A stretch of DNA of 64,000 bases, taken from the NCBI GenBank assembly GCA_903887415.1, contig CAISPO010000044.1, positions 1-64,000 of the forward strand, given 5' to 3'. The position numbers and the translations under genes are program-made. Below, piece by piece: positions 44,110-51,223 of this stretch. The stretch is from an uncultured Bacteroidota bacterium (GTDB taxonomy: Bacteria; Bacteroidota; Bacteroidia; Chitinophagales; Chitinophagaceae). The notes under the pieces were generated by a model that was not told the origin of the DNA, did not search any database, and was given only the letters and a program-made list of their open reading frames with translations. The stretch's first letter is position 1. The number at the start of each line of letters is the position of its first letter.

Positions 44110-45180
44110 TTATAAATCAATGCCTGGTAAGTTATTCACTGCGTTTCGTTTTAACTCTTCGGCTATGTGGGCATACCTTTGGGTGTATTTCAATGTGCTG
44201 TGTCCCAAAAGCTTTGCTACTATCGTTACATCAGTCTTATAATAGATCAGATTTGTAGCGAATGAATGACGCGCACAGTGCCAGGTAATATGCTTTTGGA
44301 GTTTCGCTTTACCTACCCAGAATTTTAGCGATTTCAAGGCACCTGCATTAGTTGGCAGGGTAAATACTGGGTCCTGCGGTTTCCCGGCCTCAGGCAGCAT
44401 CGAAAGGGCTGTGGGGTTTAAGCTAACAACTGTCTCTGTATCTGTTTTGGCTCTCACTTTTGTTAGTATCTGGTTTCTCAGGTTTATATGTTTCCATTTC
44501 AACTCCTTTACATCAATCCAACTAAGCCCTGTAAAACAACAAAATAAAAAGGCATTTTTTATCTCTGGATTGGTAATAGGTGTTTTTGCAAGTATCTTGA
44601 TTTCATCTATAGTAAGCACGTCTTTCACAATACTGTCTTCTCTTTTAATACTCACATCTGCAGCAGGGTTGCTTAGTATCACTTTTTCCCTTACTGCCTG
44701 TTTTATCATTTTCTTGAACCGCTTGAAATAGCTGCTGGCACCTTCACCGGCAGATATTTCGCTAAGATATTCAGCATACCCGTGTATTATATTCTCTGTA
44801 AGTTGTTTCATGGTCAGGCTCCTGATGCCCTCTTTCTTCATATAGTCCTTGAACTTATTACAGGCTCCCTCCATGTTCCTCTTGTCCCTCTTTGTGTACT
44901 TGCTTATGTAGTGTTCAAAATACTCGATAAAGTCAACATTACTTTTGAACGAGGCTAATACGTCATATCCCTGGCTTACCAGCTCCTGCGCTCTCTTAAT
45001 AGCAATGTTCTCGGCAAGTTCCAGTGTCTCTTTGTTATGTTTCCGGTCAACTGCATTGGCAGGTTTGTATAATTTGCAGTCATTGAGGTATTCTTTGTGT
45101 CTCTTTTTGTTGTGGTAAACATCAAGATAAAGTGATATACTGCCATCACTGTTCGGTTTCTTTCTAAGTGTAACGCTCAT
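44110..45180 (-). CDS. Tyrosine integrase, IntDOT-like (Ser at the Arg I position)
   Basis: A 356-residue site-specific recombinase: N-terminal arm-type DNA-binding domain (about 1-85, SISLYLDVYHNKKRHKEYL), SAM-like core-binding domain (about 95-185) and catalytic domain (about 190-356). The catalytic HxxR is HCARHSFAT, the second His lies in LLGHST and the nucleophile Tyr in QRYAHI. The first catalytic arginine is replaced by serine (CCFTGLSWIDV), as in the CTnDOT integrase, so the enzyme may still be active. It is the first gene of the integrase-hypothetical-HTH-DUF3987 series. Confidence 0.92.
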   Translation of the reverse strand: MSVTLRKKPNSDGSISLYLDVYHNKKRHKEYLNDCKLYKPANAVDRKHNKETLELAENIAIKRAQELVSQGYDVLASFKSNVDFIEYFEHYISKYTKRDKRNMEGACNKFKDYMKKEGIRSLTMKQLTENIIHGYAEYLSEISAGEGASSYFKRFKKMIKQAVREKVILSNPAADVSIKREDSIVKDVLTIDEIKILAKTPITNPEIKNAFLFCCFTGLSWIDVKELKWKHINLRNQILTKVRAKTDTETVVSLNPTALSMLPEAGKPQDPVFTLPTNAGALKSLKFWVGKAKLQKHITWHCARHSFATNLIYYKTDVTIVAKLLGHSTLKYTQRYAHIAEELKRNAVNNLPGIDL

Positions 45181-45348
45181 GGTATCTATGTTTTCGTTTG
45201 TTTTCCTTTGGTTGGATAAAGTTATGTAAACTAAATTTGTCCCCCAACACCGGGGGACACAGGAGGGACAAAAGTTGTGAAAAGAAAGGAAATTAAAATA
45301 TAATGAAAGGAAAGGAAGTGCTGATTTTCAATAGTATAGGCATAAAAA

Positions 45349-45370
45349 AAGCACCTCATAAGAGGTGCTT
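45349..45370 (-). terminator. Intrinsic terminator next to the tRNA-like fragment
   Basis: AAGCACCTC pairs with GAGGTGCTT around ATAA, and the minus strand continues with TTTTTTT. It looks like the original terminator of the tRNA whose 3' end lies beside it. Confidence 0.7.
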
Positions 45371-45371
45371 A

Positions 45372-45399
45372 GTGCCCCAGACGGGAAAGTTATCGAACC
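45372..45399 (-). other. tRNA 3'-end-like fragment (att candidate)
   Basis: Read on the minus strand, GGTTCGAT is followed 6 nt later by CCCGTCTGGGGCAC, resembling the T-loop and acceptor end of a tRNA. The 5' arm of the T-stem does not pair and no upstream tRNA body is present. A tRNA 3' fragment beside an integrase and a terminator is typical of an attachment site. Confidence 0.4.
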
Positions 45400-45502
45400 A
45401 ATTGATGGCCATTTTGAGGCGTATATATGAATTGGATAGGATTTGGAGGAAATAGCCAAAATAAAAGGGAGAATAATACTAGGTCTTCTTTTAAGAGGAA
45501 TG

Positions 45503-45510
45503 TATCTTTG
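45503..45510 (+). promoter_or_regulatory. -7 promoter box for the DUF262 cassette
   Basis: TATCTTTG fits TAnnTTTG, 22 nt before the ATG at 45533. Confidence 0.5.
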
Positions 45511-45532
45511 TTAAAATACCATTTATTGCTGT

Positions 45533-46699
45533 ATGATTGATGACAACAAAGAAACTTTGGAGGAATCGGATATTGAGCCGGAAATCGGCAATGAGAATAT
45601 CAAGATAGAAGTACCATTCAATCCTGAAGACATCAATATAAAAATTATCCCTAGAAATATAGGGCAGTTAGTAGAATTGCTAGAAGATAACCAGATATTA
45701 ATTCCGAAATATCAACGTCTACCAAATTTATGGAGTGAGACTAAAAAAAGTAGATTTATAGAATCTTTGATGTTAGGATTACCAATTCCATTATTCTATT
45801 TTGATGAGGGGGAAAGTAAAAAATGGTATGTAGTGGACGGGTTGCAAAGAATGAGTACGCTTGAACACTTTATTCTTGGAATTGGCAGTATCGGAAAGAA
45901 TAAAGAAAAGTTCAGACTAAAAAATCTTGAATACCTAACGGCTTATAATGAGAAAATGTGGGATGAATTACCCAAATTTATTAAGAGATCTATAAATACT
46001 AATCAAATCACAATCAATTTAATTGGCAAAGGCACTCCTGATGAGGTAAAATATACTATTTTTAGCAGAATCAATCAAGGTGACGTCCCACTTAAACCTC
46101 AGGAAATTCGCACCGCATTATTTCAAGGTTATAGAGTCGATTTTTTAGAAAGATTAGTATCTAAAGAAAGCGAAATCGGACAGCTTTTTCATAAGGTTAC
46201 CGACAATTCAATAAAATACAACAGACAAGAGGATCTTGATTTTATTTCAAGATTTGTTGCATTTTATTTACAAGACTTTAATTATTATGAGCCAGACATG
46301 GATAGATTTGTAACAACTGGAACAAAACTCATTCCAGAAAGTCCTAACGAACAGGAGCGTATCGTGGAAGATTTAAAAAGGTCACTTGATTTGACCTGGA
46401 ATCTTTTTGGAGAAGACTCGTTTAGAAAGCGTGTTAATTTGGATGCGGGTAGGAAACCTATTAATAAGTCAATCTTTGAGGTGCTTTCGTCCGTATTTGC
46501 TAAAATTGAAAAATCCTCGGCCGATATTTTAGAGTTATACAAAGATGATTTTAGAATAAATTTTATTGAATTTCAAAAATCAAACCTGAAATTTTGGAAC
46601 GCGGTAACAACGGGTACGGCAACAAAAGAAAGGGTGATAAATAGACATCAAGAGTTCAAGGTATTTTTAAATAACTTCATAGATGGTAAGAGTACTTAA
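45533..46699 (+). CDS. DUF262 (GmrS/ParB-like nuclease-fold) protein
   Basis: A 388-residue protein with a DUF262 domain at about residues 45-240: ILIPKYQRLPNLW, IESLMLGLPIPLFYF and the nucleotide-handling motif VVDGLQRMSTL (a DGQQR variant). DUF262 is the N-terminal module of GmrSD-type restriction enzymes, where it senses or hydrolyses nucleotides. The DUF1524 His-Me nuclease domain usual in GmrD is absent. The gene overlaps the AAA gene by 17 bp, indicating tight coupling. It is AT-rich compared with the backbone. Confidence 0.85.
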   Translation: MIDDNKETLEESDIEPEIGNENIKIEVPFNPEDINIKIIPRNIGQLVELLEDNQILIPKYQRLPNLWSETKKSRFIESLMLGLPIPLFYFDEGESKKWYVVDGLQRMSTLEHFILGIGSIGKNKEKFRLKNLEYLTAYNEKMWDELPKFIKRSINTNQITINLIGKGTPDEVKYTIFSRINQGDVPLKPQEIRTALFQGYRVDFLERLVSKESEIGQLFHKVTDNSIKYNRQEDLDFISRFVAFYLQDFNYYEPDMDRFVTTGTKLIPESPNEQERIVEDLKRSLDLTWNLFGEDSFRKRVNLDAGRKPINKSIFEVLSSVFAKIEKSSADILELYKDDFRINFIEFQKSNLKFWNAVTTGTATKERVINRHQEFKVFLNNFIDGKST

Positions 46700-47870
46700 A
46701 CTTGTAAATTTCAAATCTCACAGGGATACGACGATAGAGCTAAATAATCTCACGATTCTTTGTGGTTCTAATGGAGTTGGTAAATCTTCCATCATACAAA
46801 TACTACTTTTACTGAGAGAAGCCTTCATTAAAGATAAGTCCTTTGATATTCTCGACCTAAAATCTAATCCTGTTAAAGTAGGAACAGCTAACGATGCAAT
46901 TTATGAATTTGGGGAGTTTGATGGAATAAAAATTGATTTGACGTTTGACGAAAAATTAAATTGCAACTTTTGCTATGAAGCGTCTACTGAAATTGAACGT
47001 GTGAAATCGTTTTTATCTCTAAATAAGGGAAAGACTATTAAAAATGAACAATTTGACATTTATAATCCTTCCCTTATCCAGCAGAATTTTGGCAAAATTA
47101 GTCTATTTAATGTAGCATTTCAGTACATAAGCGCAGCAAGGAAAGGACCGTTGGAAAGTTATCCCAAGGACGATAAGATTGTAGATGTTTTCAGGCAAAT
47201 TTCTGTCATCGAAGGACAAGCGGAGTATTTTGCTCATTTTCTTGATAGATATAGGAATGAGGATGTACTCGATGCTATCTGTCGTTTAGAAAACGAACCT
47301 TTTAAAGACTTATATACGCAAGTGCTTCTTTGGGAGAAATATATTTTTGATGGCGCTAGTGCGAATCTACAAGATGTAGGAAAGCTAGGTTACGTATTGA
47401 AATTTTCTTTTGATGTAGAAGAGGGTGTTAGAAAGAAAACAGCAGATTATGATGCAAAAAATGTAGGGTTTGGTTTAACCTATGTGCTTCCATTATTGAT
47501 TGCAATACTTTCCTCAAAAAAAGATTCAATTGTTATTATCGAGAATCCAGAAGCACATTTACATCCGGGGGGAATAGCTCGACTTACAGAACTTATCTGC
47601 ATAGCAGCTCAGGCCGGTGTTCAAATGATTATAGAAACTCATTCAGATCACGTCATTAACGGAGTTTTAGTACAATCAAAAAAGTTTGAAGATACTAAAG
47701 GCCAGATAGGAATTTTTCGAGAAAATATTAGTATTTATCAATTTGATAGAAATGATTCTAATCATAGCACTGTGGCAACAAGAATTATTGTTGAGGAAGA
47801 TGGGCGGGTTTACGATAAACCAGCAGGATTTTTTGACCAGATAGCAATTGATTTAAGGGAATTGATTTAA
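46683..47870 (+). CDS. OLD/ABC-like AAA ATPase with DUF3696
   Basis: A 395-residue ATPase beginning MVRVLKLVNFKSHRDTTIEL. Walker A is GSNGVGKSS (residues 28-36), Walker B IVIIENPEAHLHPGG and the H-loop/switch IETHSDHV. The final segment (GRVYDKPAGFFDQ) matches DUF3696, which follows this type of AAA domain. Related ATPases power defence systems such as Septu, Gabija and retron effectors. No TOPRIM or nuclease domain is fused here, so an effector would be one of the partner genes. It overlaps the gene before it by 17 bp and is followed 2 bp later by the third gene. Confidence 0.88.
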   Translation: MVRVLKLVNFKSHRDTTIELNNLTILCGSNGVGKSSIIQILLLLREAFIKDKSFDILDLKSNPVKVGTANDAIYEFGEFDGIKIDLTFDEKLNCNFCYEASTEIERVKSFLSLNKGKTIKNEQFDIYNPSLIQQNFGKISLFNVAFQYISAARKGPLESYPKDDKIVDVFRQISVIEGQAEYFAHFLDRYRNEDVLDAICRLENEPFKDLYTQVLLWEKYIFDGASANLQDVGKLGYVLKFSFDVEEGVRKKTADYDAKNVGFGLTYVLPLLIAILSSKKDSIVIIENPEAHLHPGGIARLTELICIAAQAGVQMIIETHSDHVINGVLVQSKKFEDTKGQIGIFRENISIYQFDRNDSNHSTVATRIIVEEDGRVYDKPAGFFDQIAIDLRELI

Positions 47871-47872
47871 CT

Positions 47873-48601
47873 ATGACAACATTTCTTATCGTGTTTCCAA
47901 CTAAAGATGATAGAATCGAAAACATTGTTATCGATAAACAATCCGGCAACAATTTTGTGAAAGAAATGATGATGATTTTGGACAGAATAGATTGCGAGAA
48001 AGATATAGAGGTTTATATAAATTCTAGTAACAAAGATAAATTTATTGATGACTACAAAACACTAGAAGACTTAATAAATCAAAGAATAGGGTTGTATAAT
48101 ATAGAAGATGCCTTGAGAAGCTTTATTACACAAAATGCAATTAGAATATTGCATGCTGAGAATTTTGAACCGGATATTTATTTTCAAATAGCAGATGGAT
48201 TTCGTAGGGTAGATAACATATTTACAGAAAGAAATGGGAATAGAATATTGAATCAAAATGATTTTAGACATTGTGAAAATCATCCAGGCTATTTACATCA
48301 TAAAAGTCCTTTAATTGGCGGGACGGCTGGTTTTGCAAATGTAAGTGAACTGCTGCCTTCAGCCATTGGAGACAATAAAGCTAATAGAGGTATTTTGCTA
48401 AACATTGACACGAACAATAGTGATTTTATTGTTCGTTACGAAGATGAAAACTTCAATAATCAATATCATGCTTTCCATTTAGTTAAAAATGTCAACAATG
48501 ATTATATCGTAGATGCAGCAAAAATTCAGTTATTACAGTCCTCAAGGAAAAATCTAAAAAGACCTTTAATGTTGGTTCGGTATAGGCATCTCATTGCATG
48601 A
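47873..48601 (+). CDS. Unknown protein, third member of the DUF262/AAA cassette
   Basis: A 242-residue protein with no recognised domain. The N-terminal half (TTFLIVFPTKDDRIENIVIDK) resembles a mixed alpha/beta fold. The centre has a His-rich stretch DFRHCENHPGYLHHKSPLIGG, which could bind metal, and the end is basic (LQSSRKNLKRPLMLVRYRH). No signal peptide or membrane helix. It begins 2 bp after the ATPase stop, so it is almost certainly co-translated with it and is a candidate effector or specificity partner. The function is not assigned. Confidence 0.75.
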   Translation: MTTFLIVFPTKDDRIENIVIDKQSGNNFVKEMMMILDRIDCEKDIEVYINSSNKDKFIDDYKTLEDLINQRIGLYNIEDALRSFITQNAIRILHAENFEPDIYFQIADGFRRVDNIFTERNGNRILNQNDFRHCENHPGYLHHKSPLIGGTAGFANVSELLPSAIGDNKANRGILLNIDTNNSDFIVRYEDENFNNQYHAFHLVKNVNNDYIVDAAKIQLLQSSRKNLKRPLMLVRYRHLIA

Positions 48602-48696
48602 TTGCCGCAATCCCTTAGATCCACATAATTTTCCTATTAAATTCCATTTTCCGAACTCAAACTGAGATATTTAAATTTCCAATTATAGATATAAAC

Positions 48697-48720
48697 AAAA
48701 ACCGCTCCGAGAGCGGTTTT
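48697..48720 (-). terminator. Terminator after the tRNA-like sequence
   Basis: ACCGCTC (48701-48707) pairs with GAGCGGT (48711-48717), with A- and T-runs on both sides; on the minus strand it follows the tRNA-like 3' end. Confidence 0.7.
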
Positions 48721-48727
48721 GTAATTT

Positions 48728-48770
48728 GCGCCCCGAACAGGAATCGAACCTGCACTTCTTTCGAAAACCA
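48728..48770 (-). other. tRNA 3'-half-like fragment
   Basis: On the minus strand GTGCAGGTTCGATTCCTGTT followed by CGGGGCGC looks like a T-arm and acceptor end; upstream lies CTGGTTTTCGAAAGAAG, part of what could be an anticodon or variable arm. I could not find a 5' half that pairs with the acceptor, so it is either a remnant or a highly unusual tRNA. Confidence 0.35.
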
Positions 48771-48901
48771 GTTTTTTTGTCCAAAAGACGTGTTCTTTTA
48801 CTCGAATGAGCACTGTGCCCGCACGAGTCAACCACCCCCGTTCAAAAACAGGAGGGGAGGTGTTACGCACTCTCATTTTGCAGATAAAGAGCAATTAAAA
48901 A

Positions 48902-48921
48902 ACGGGAGCATTCGCTCCCGT
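48902..48921 (-). terminator. Terminator of the transketolase subunit gene
   Basis: ACGGGAGC pairs with GCTCCCGT around ATTC, 24 bp after the stop, with T/A-runs on both sides so it can work in both directions. Confidence 0.75.
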
Positions 48922-48944
48922 TTTTATACCTGAAAATCATTTCC

Positions 48945-49904
48945 TTATCTCTTCCTCCCAATCGCTTTCTCCGCCGCAGCCACGATATGCGCAGTAGTGA
49001 GGCCATATTTTTCAAGCAGTTGTTTTGGCGTACCGCTTTCGCCGAAGGTGTCCATTACGGCTACGTATTCGTGCGGCACGGGGCATTCGCGGGCGGCAAC
49101 GCCGGCGATGCTGTCGCCGAGGCCACCGTTGATCTGGTGCTCTTCGGCGGTAACGATGCAGCCGGTCTTTTTTATGGAGGCTATAACCGCAGCTTCATCG
49201 AGCGGCTTTATAGTGTGTATGTTTATGAGATCAACTGAGATGCCTTTTTCAGCGAGTATTTTGGCGGCTTCTACTGCCAGCCATACCATGTGGCCACAGG
49301 CAAAGATGGAGATGTCAGTGCCCTCGGCCAGTACCTGTGCCTTACCTACTTCAAACTTCTGGTCTTCGGCGGTGAAGTTGGGCCACTTCGGCCTGCCAAA
49401 ACGCAGGTAAACAGGGCCTTCGTACTCAGCAATAGCTATGGTTGCGGCCTTGGTCTGGTTGAAGTCGCAGGGGACTATGACAGCCATACCCGGCAGCATT
49501 TTCATCATGCCTATGTCTTCCAGCACCTGGTGGGTAGCGCCATCTTCGCCCAAGGTGAGCCCGGCATGTGATGCGCATATTTTTACGTTCTTGCCGCTAT
49601 AGGCTACCGACTGGCGTATCTGGTCAAGTACACGGGTGGTAGAGAAGTTGGCAAAAGTGGTGGTGTAGGGTATCTTGCCGCCTATGGTGAGGCCCGCAGC
49701 TACGCCTATCATATTGGCCTCGGCAATACCGCATTGTATATAACGGTCGGGGAATTCTTTTATGAATGCATTGAGCTTCAGTGAGCCGGCGAGATCGGCA
49801 GTGAGCGCTACAACGTTGGGGTTGCGGCGGCCAGCTTCCAGAATCCCTTCTCCGAAACCACCGCGGGTTTCTTTCTCGTTAAGTATTACGATATCGTTGA
49901 GCAT
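48945..49904 (-). CDS. Transketolase C-terminal subunit
   Basis: A 319-residue protein covering the pyrimidine-binding and C-terminal domains of a split transketolase: ALTADLAGSLKLNAF, RYIQCGIAEANMIGVAAGL with the catalytic Glu, and SHAGLTLGEDGATHQ, then a transketolase_C domain (about 190-310). It should pair with a separate N-terminal, TPP-binding subunit, as in many Bacteroidota; that gene is not in this window. The enzyme transfers two-carbon units in the pentose phosphate pathway. The frame begins MLNDIVILNEKETRGGFGE at 49904. Confidence 0.92.
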   Translation of the reverse strand: MLNDIVILNEKETRGGFGEGILEAGRRNPNVVALTADLAGSLKLNAFIKEFPDRYIQCGIAEANMIGVAAGLTIGGKIPYTTTFANFSTTRVLDQIRQSVAYSGKNVKICASHAGLTLGEDGATHQVLEDIGMMKMLPGMAVIVPCDFNQTKAATIAIAEYEGPVYLRFGRPKWPNFTAEDQKFEVGKAQVLAEGTDISIFACGHMVWLAVEAAKILAEKGISVDLINIHTIKPLDEAAVIASIKKTGCIVTAEEHQINGGLGDSIAGVAARECPVPHEYVAVMDTFGESGTPKQLLEKYGLTTAHIVAAAEKAIGRKR

Positions 49905-49925
49905 GTGTGCAAATTCAAAAGTAAA

Positions 49926-49948
49926 AACCTGCCTGCCGCAGGCAGGTT
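49926..49948. repeat. CCTGCCTGCCGCAGGCAGG palindrome
   Basis: A near-perfect palindrome (AACCTGCC-TGCCGCA-GGCAGGTT) upstream of the transketolase gene; this sequence type is dispersed in many Bacteroidota genomes. It may be a REP-like unit or a binding site. Confidence 0.5.
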
Positions 49949-50132
49949 CAAAAATAAATAATGGGCAAAAGTAAGTAAAGACGAATAATAATAAGGAGAA
50001 TTATGAAAGGACTGGTGGGCAACAAAATACAATAAATGTAACTTTGTATTATCTGGTAATAAAATGTTACTTTCCGTTATGAGGGCTTGCCCCTTTAGAT
50101 AGTACAACTAAAACCCTTATTTTAGCACCCTC

Positions 50133-51098
50133 ATGCAACTGGACATCTCTATCGTAGTGCCGCTTTATAATGAAGAAGAATCCCTGCCGGAACTGGTGGC
50201 ATGGATAGAGCGTGTGTGCCAGGAACATAAGTACTCGCACGAGGTGATCATGATAGATGACGGCAGTACGGATAATAGCTGGGAGGTGGTGAAACAGCTT
50301 TCGGCACAATATCCTGCTGTGAAAGCAATCCGGTTCCAGCGCAATTATGGTAAGAGCCCTGCGCTGTATATGGGCTTTAAGGCCGCAACCGGCAATGTGG
50401 TGATCACCATGGATGCCGACCTGCAGGATAGCCCGGATGAGATACCCGGCCTGTATGATATGATAATGAAAGACGGCTACGACCTGGTGAGCGGCTGGAA
50501 AAAAGTGCGCTACGACAATGCCGTAACAAAAAATCTTCCCTCAAAACTATATAATGCGGTGAACCGCCAGTTGAGCGGCATAAAGCTGCATGATATGAAC
50601 TGCGGCCTGAAATCTTACAAACGCAAGGTGGTAAAAAGCATAGAAGTGTATGGAGAGATGCACCGCTTCATACCTGTGCTGGCGAAACATGCGGGCTTTA
50701 AGAAGATAGGCGAGAAGGTGGTGCAGCACAGGCCCCGGAAGTATGGTGTATCTAAGTTTGGCTGGGAACGGTTTATTAACGGCTTCCTGGACCTGCTTTC
50801 CATACAGTTTGTGAGCAGGTTTGGCAAAAAACCGATGCACCTGTTTGGTACGCTCGGGTCGTTTACATTTCTTATTGGGTTCTTTATTGTTTTCTGGCTT
50901 ATCATAGAGCGGCTGAGAGAAGGCGCCAGCTTCGGGCTTACGCATAAAGTGGGCTTTTATCTTGCCCCGCCTATTATGATAATAGGTACTTTATTTTTTC
51001 TTACCGGCTTTTTAGCGGAGCTGATCGTGCGCAATGCGGCAGACAGGAATGTGTACCTTACAGAGGAGGTGATAGGGCTTAGTGATATGAAATCTTAA
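50133..51098 (+). CDS. GT2 family glycosyltransferase (GtrB/dolichyl-phosphate mannosyltransferase-like)
   Basis: A 321-residue membrane enzyme. The GT-A domain (1-235) has VVPLYNEEESLPEL, the UDP-sugar-binding DDGSTDNS and the DxD-type MDADLQDSP. Two C-terminal membrane helices follow (about 238-262 and 275-300). Relatives such as GtrB and DPM1 add a sugar to a polyprenyl phosphate carrier for envelope polysaccharides or glycoproteins. The sugar and acceptor are unknown. No clear operon partner. Confidence 0.9.
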   Translation: MQLDISIVVPLYNEEESLPELVAWIERVCQEHKYSHEVIMIDDGSTDNSWEVVKQLSAQYPAVKAIRFQRNYGKSPALYMGFKAATGNVVITMDADLQDSPDEIPGLYDMIMKDGYDLVSGWKKVRYDNAVTKNLPSKLYNAVNRQLSGIKLHDMNCGLKSYKRKVVKSIEVYGEMHRFIPVLAKHAGFKKIGEKVVQHRPRKYGVSKFGWERFINGFLDLLSIQFVSRFGKKPMHLFGTLGSFTFLIGFFIVFWLIIERLREGASFGLTHKVGFYLAPPIMIIGTLFFLTGFLAELIVRNAADRNVYLTEEVIGLSDMKS

Positions 51099-51223
51099 TG
51101 CCCCCCATTCTGAGGGATATTGCAACGTATTAGTTTTGCATATTGCCCTATTAACAATCTTTTATCCGGGCAAAAGCGTATTTCTCGCTTATTTCCTTGA
51201 ATTTTGCGCCACTTAGTTATTAT

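Larger units (their letters stand above)
45181..45532. other. Integrase-proximal intergenic region, possible att end
   Basis: About 350 bases without a gene. It holds a minus-strand terminator (45349-45370), a tRNA 3'-end-like fragment (45372-45399) and, at its right edge, the promoter box of the DUF262 cassette. Confidence 0.5.
48602..48944. other. Right boundary region of the DUF262 cassette
   Basis: About 340 bases containing two minus-strand terminators and a tRNA-like 3' end. No protein gene is supported; the 85-codon minus-strand frame here is explained by tRNA-like sequence. Confidence 0.5.

Noticed and set aside
48637-48894. 85-codon minus-strand ORF at the cassette boundary
   Set aside because: Its FERSAGSIPVRGA part is the translation of a tRNA-like 3' end and it runs through two terminators, so it is not a protein gene.
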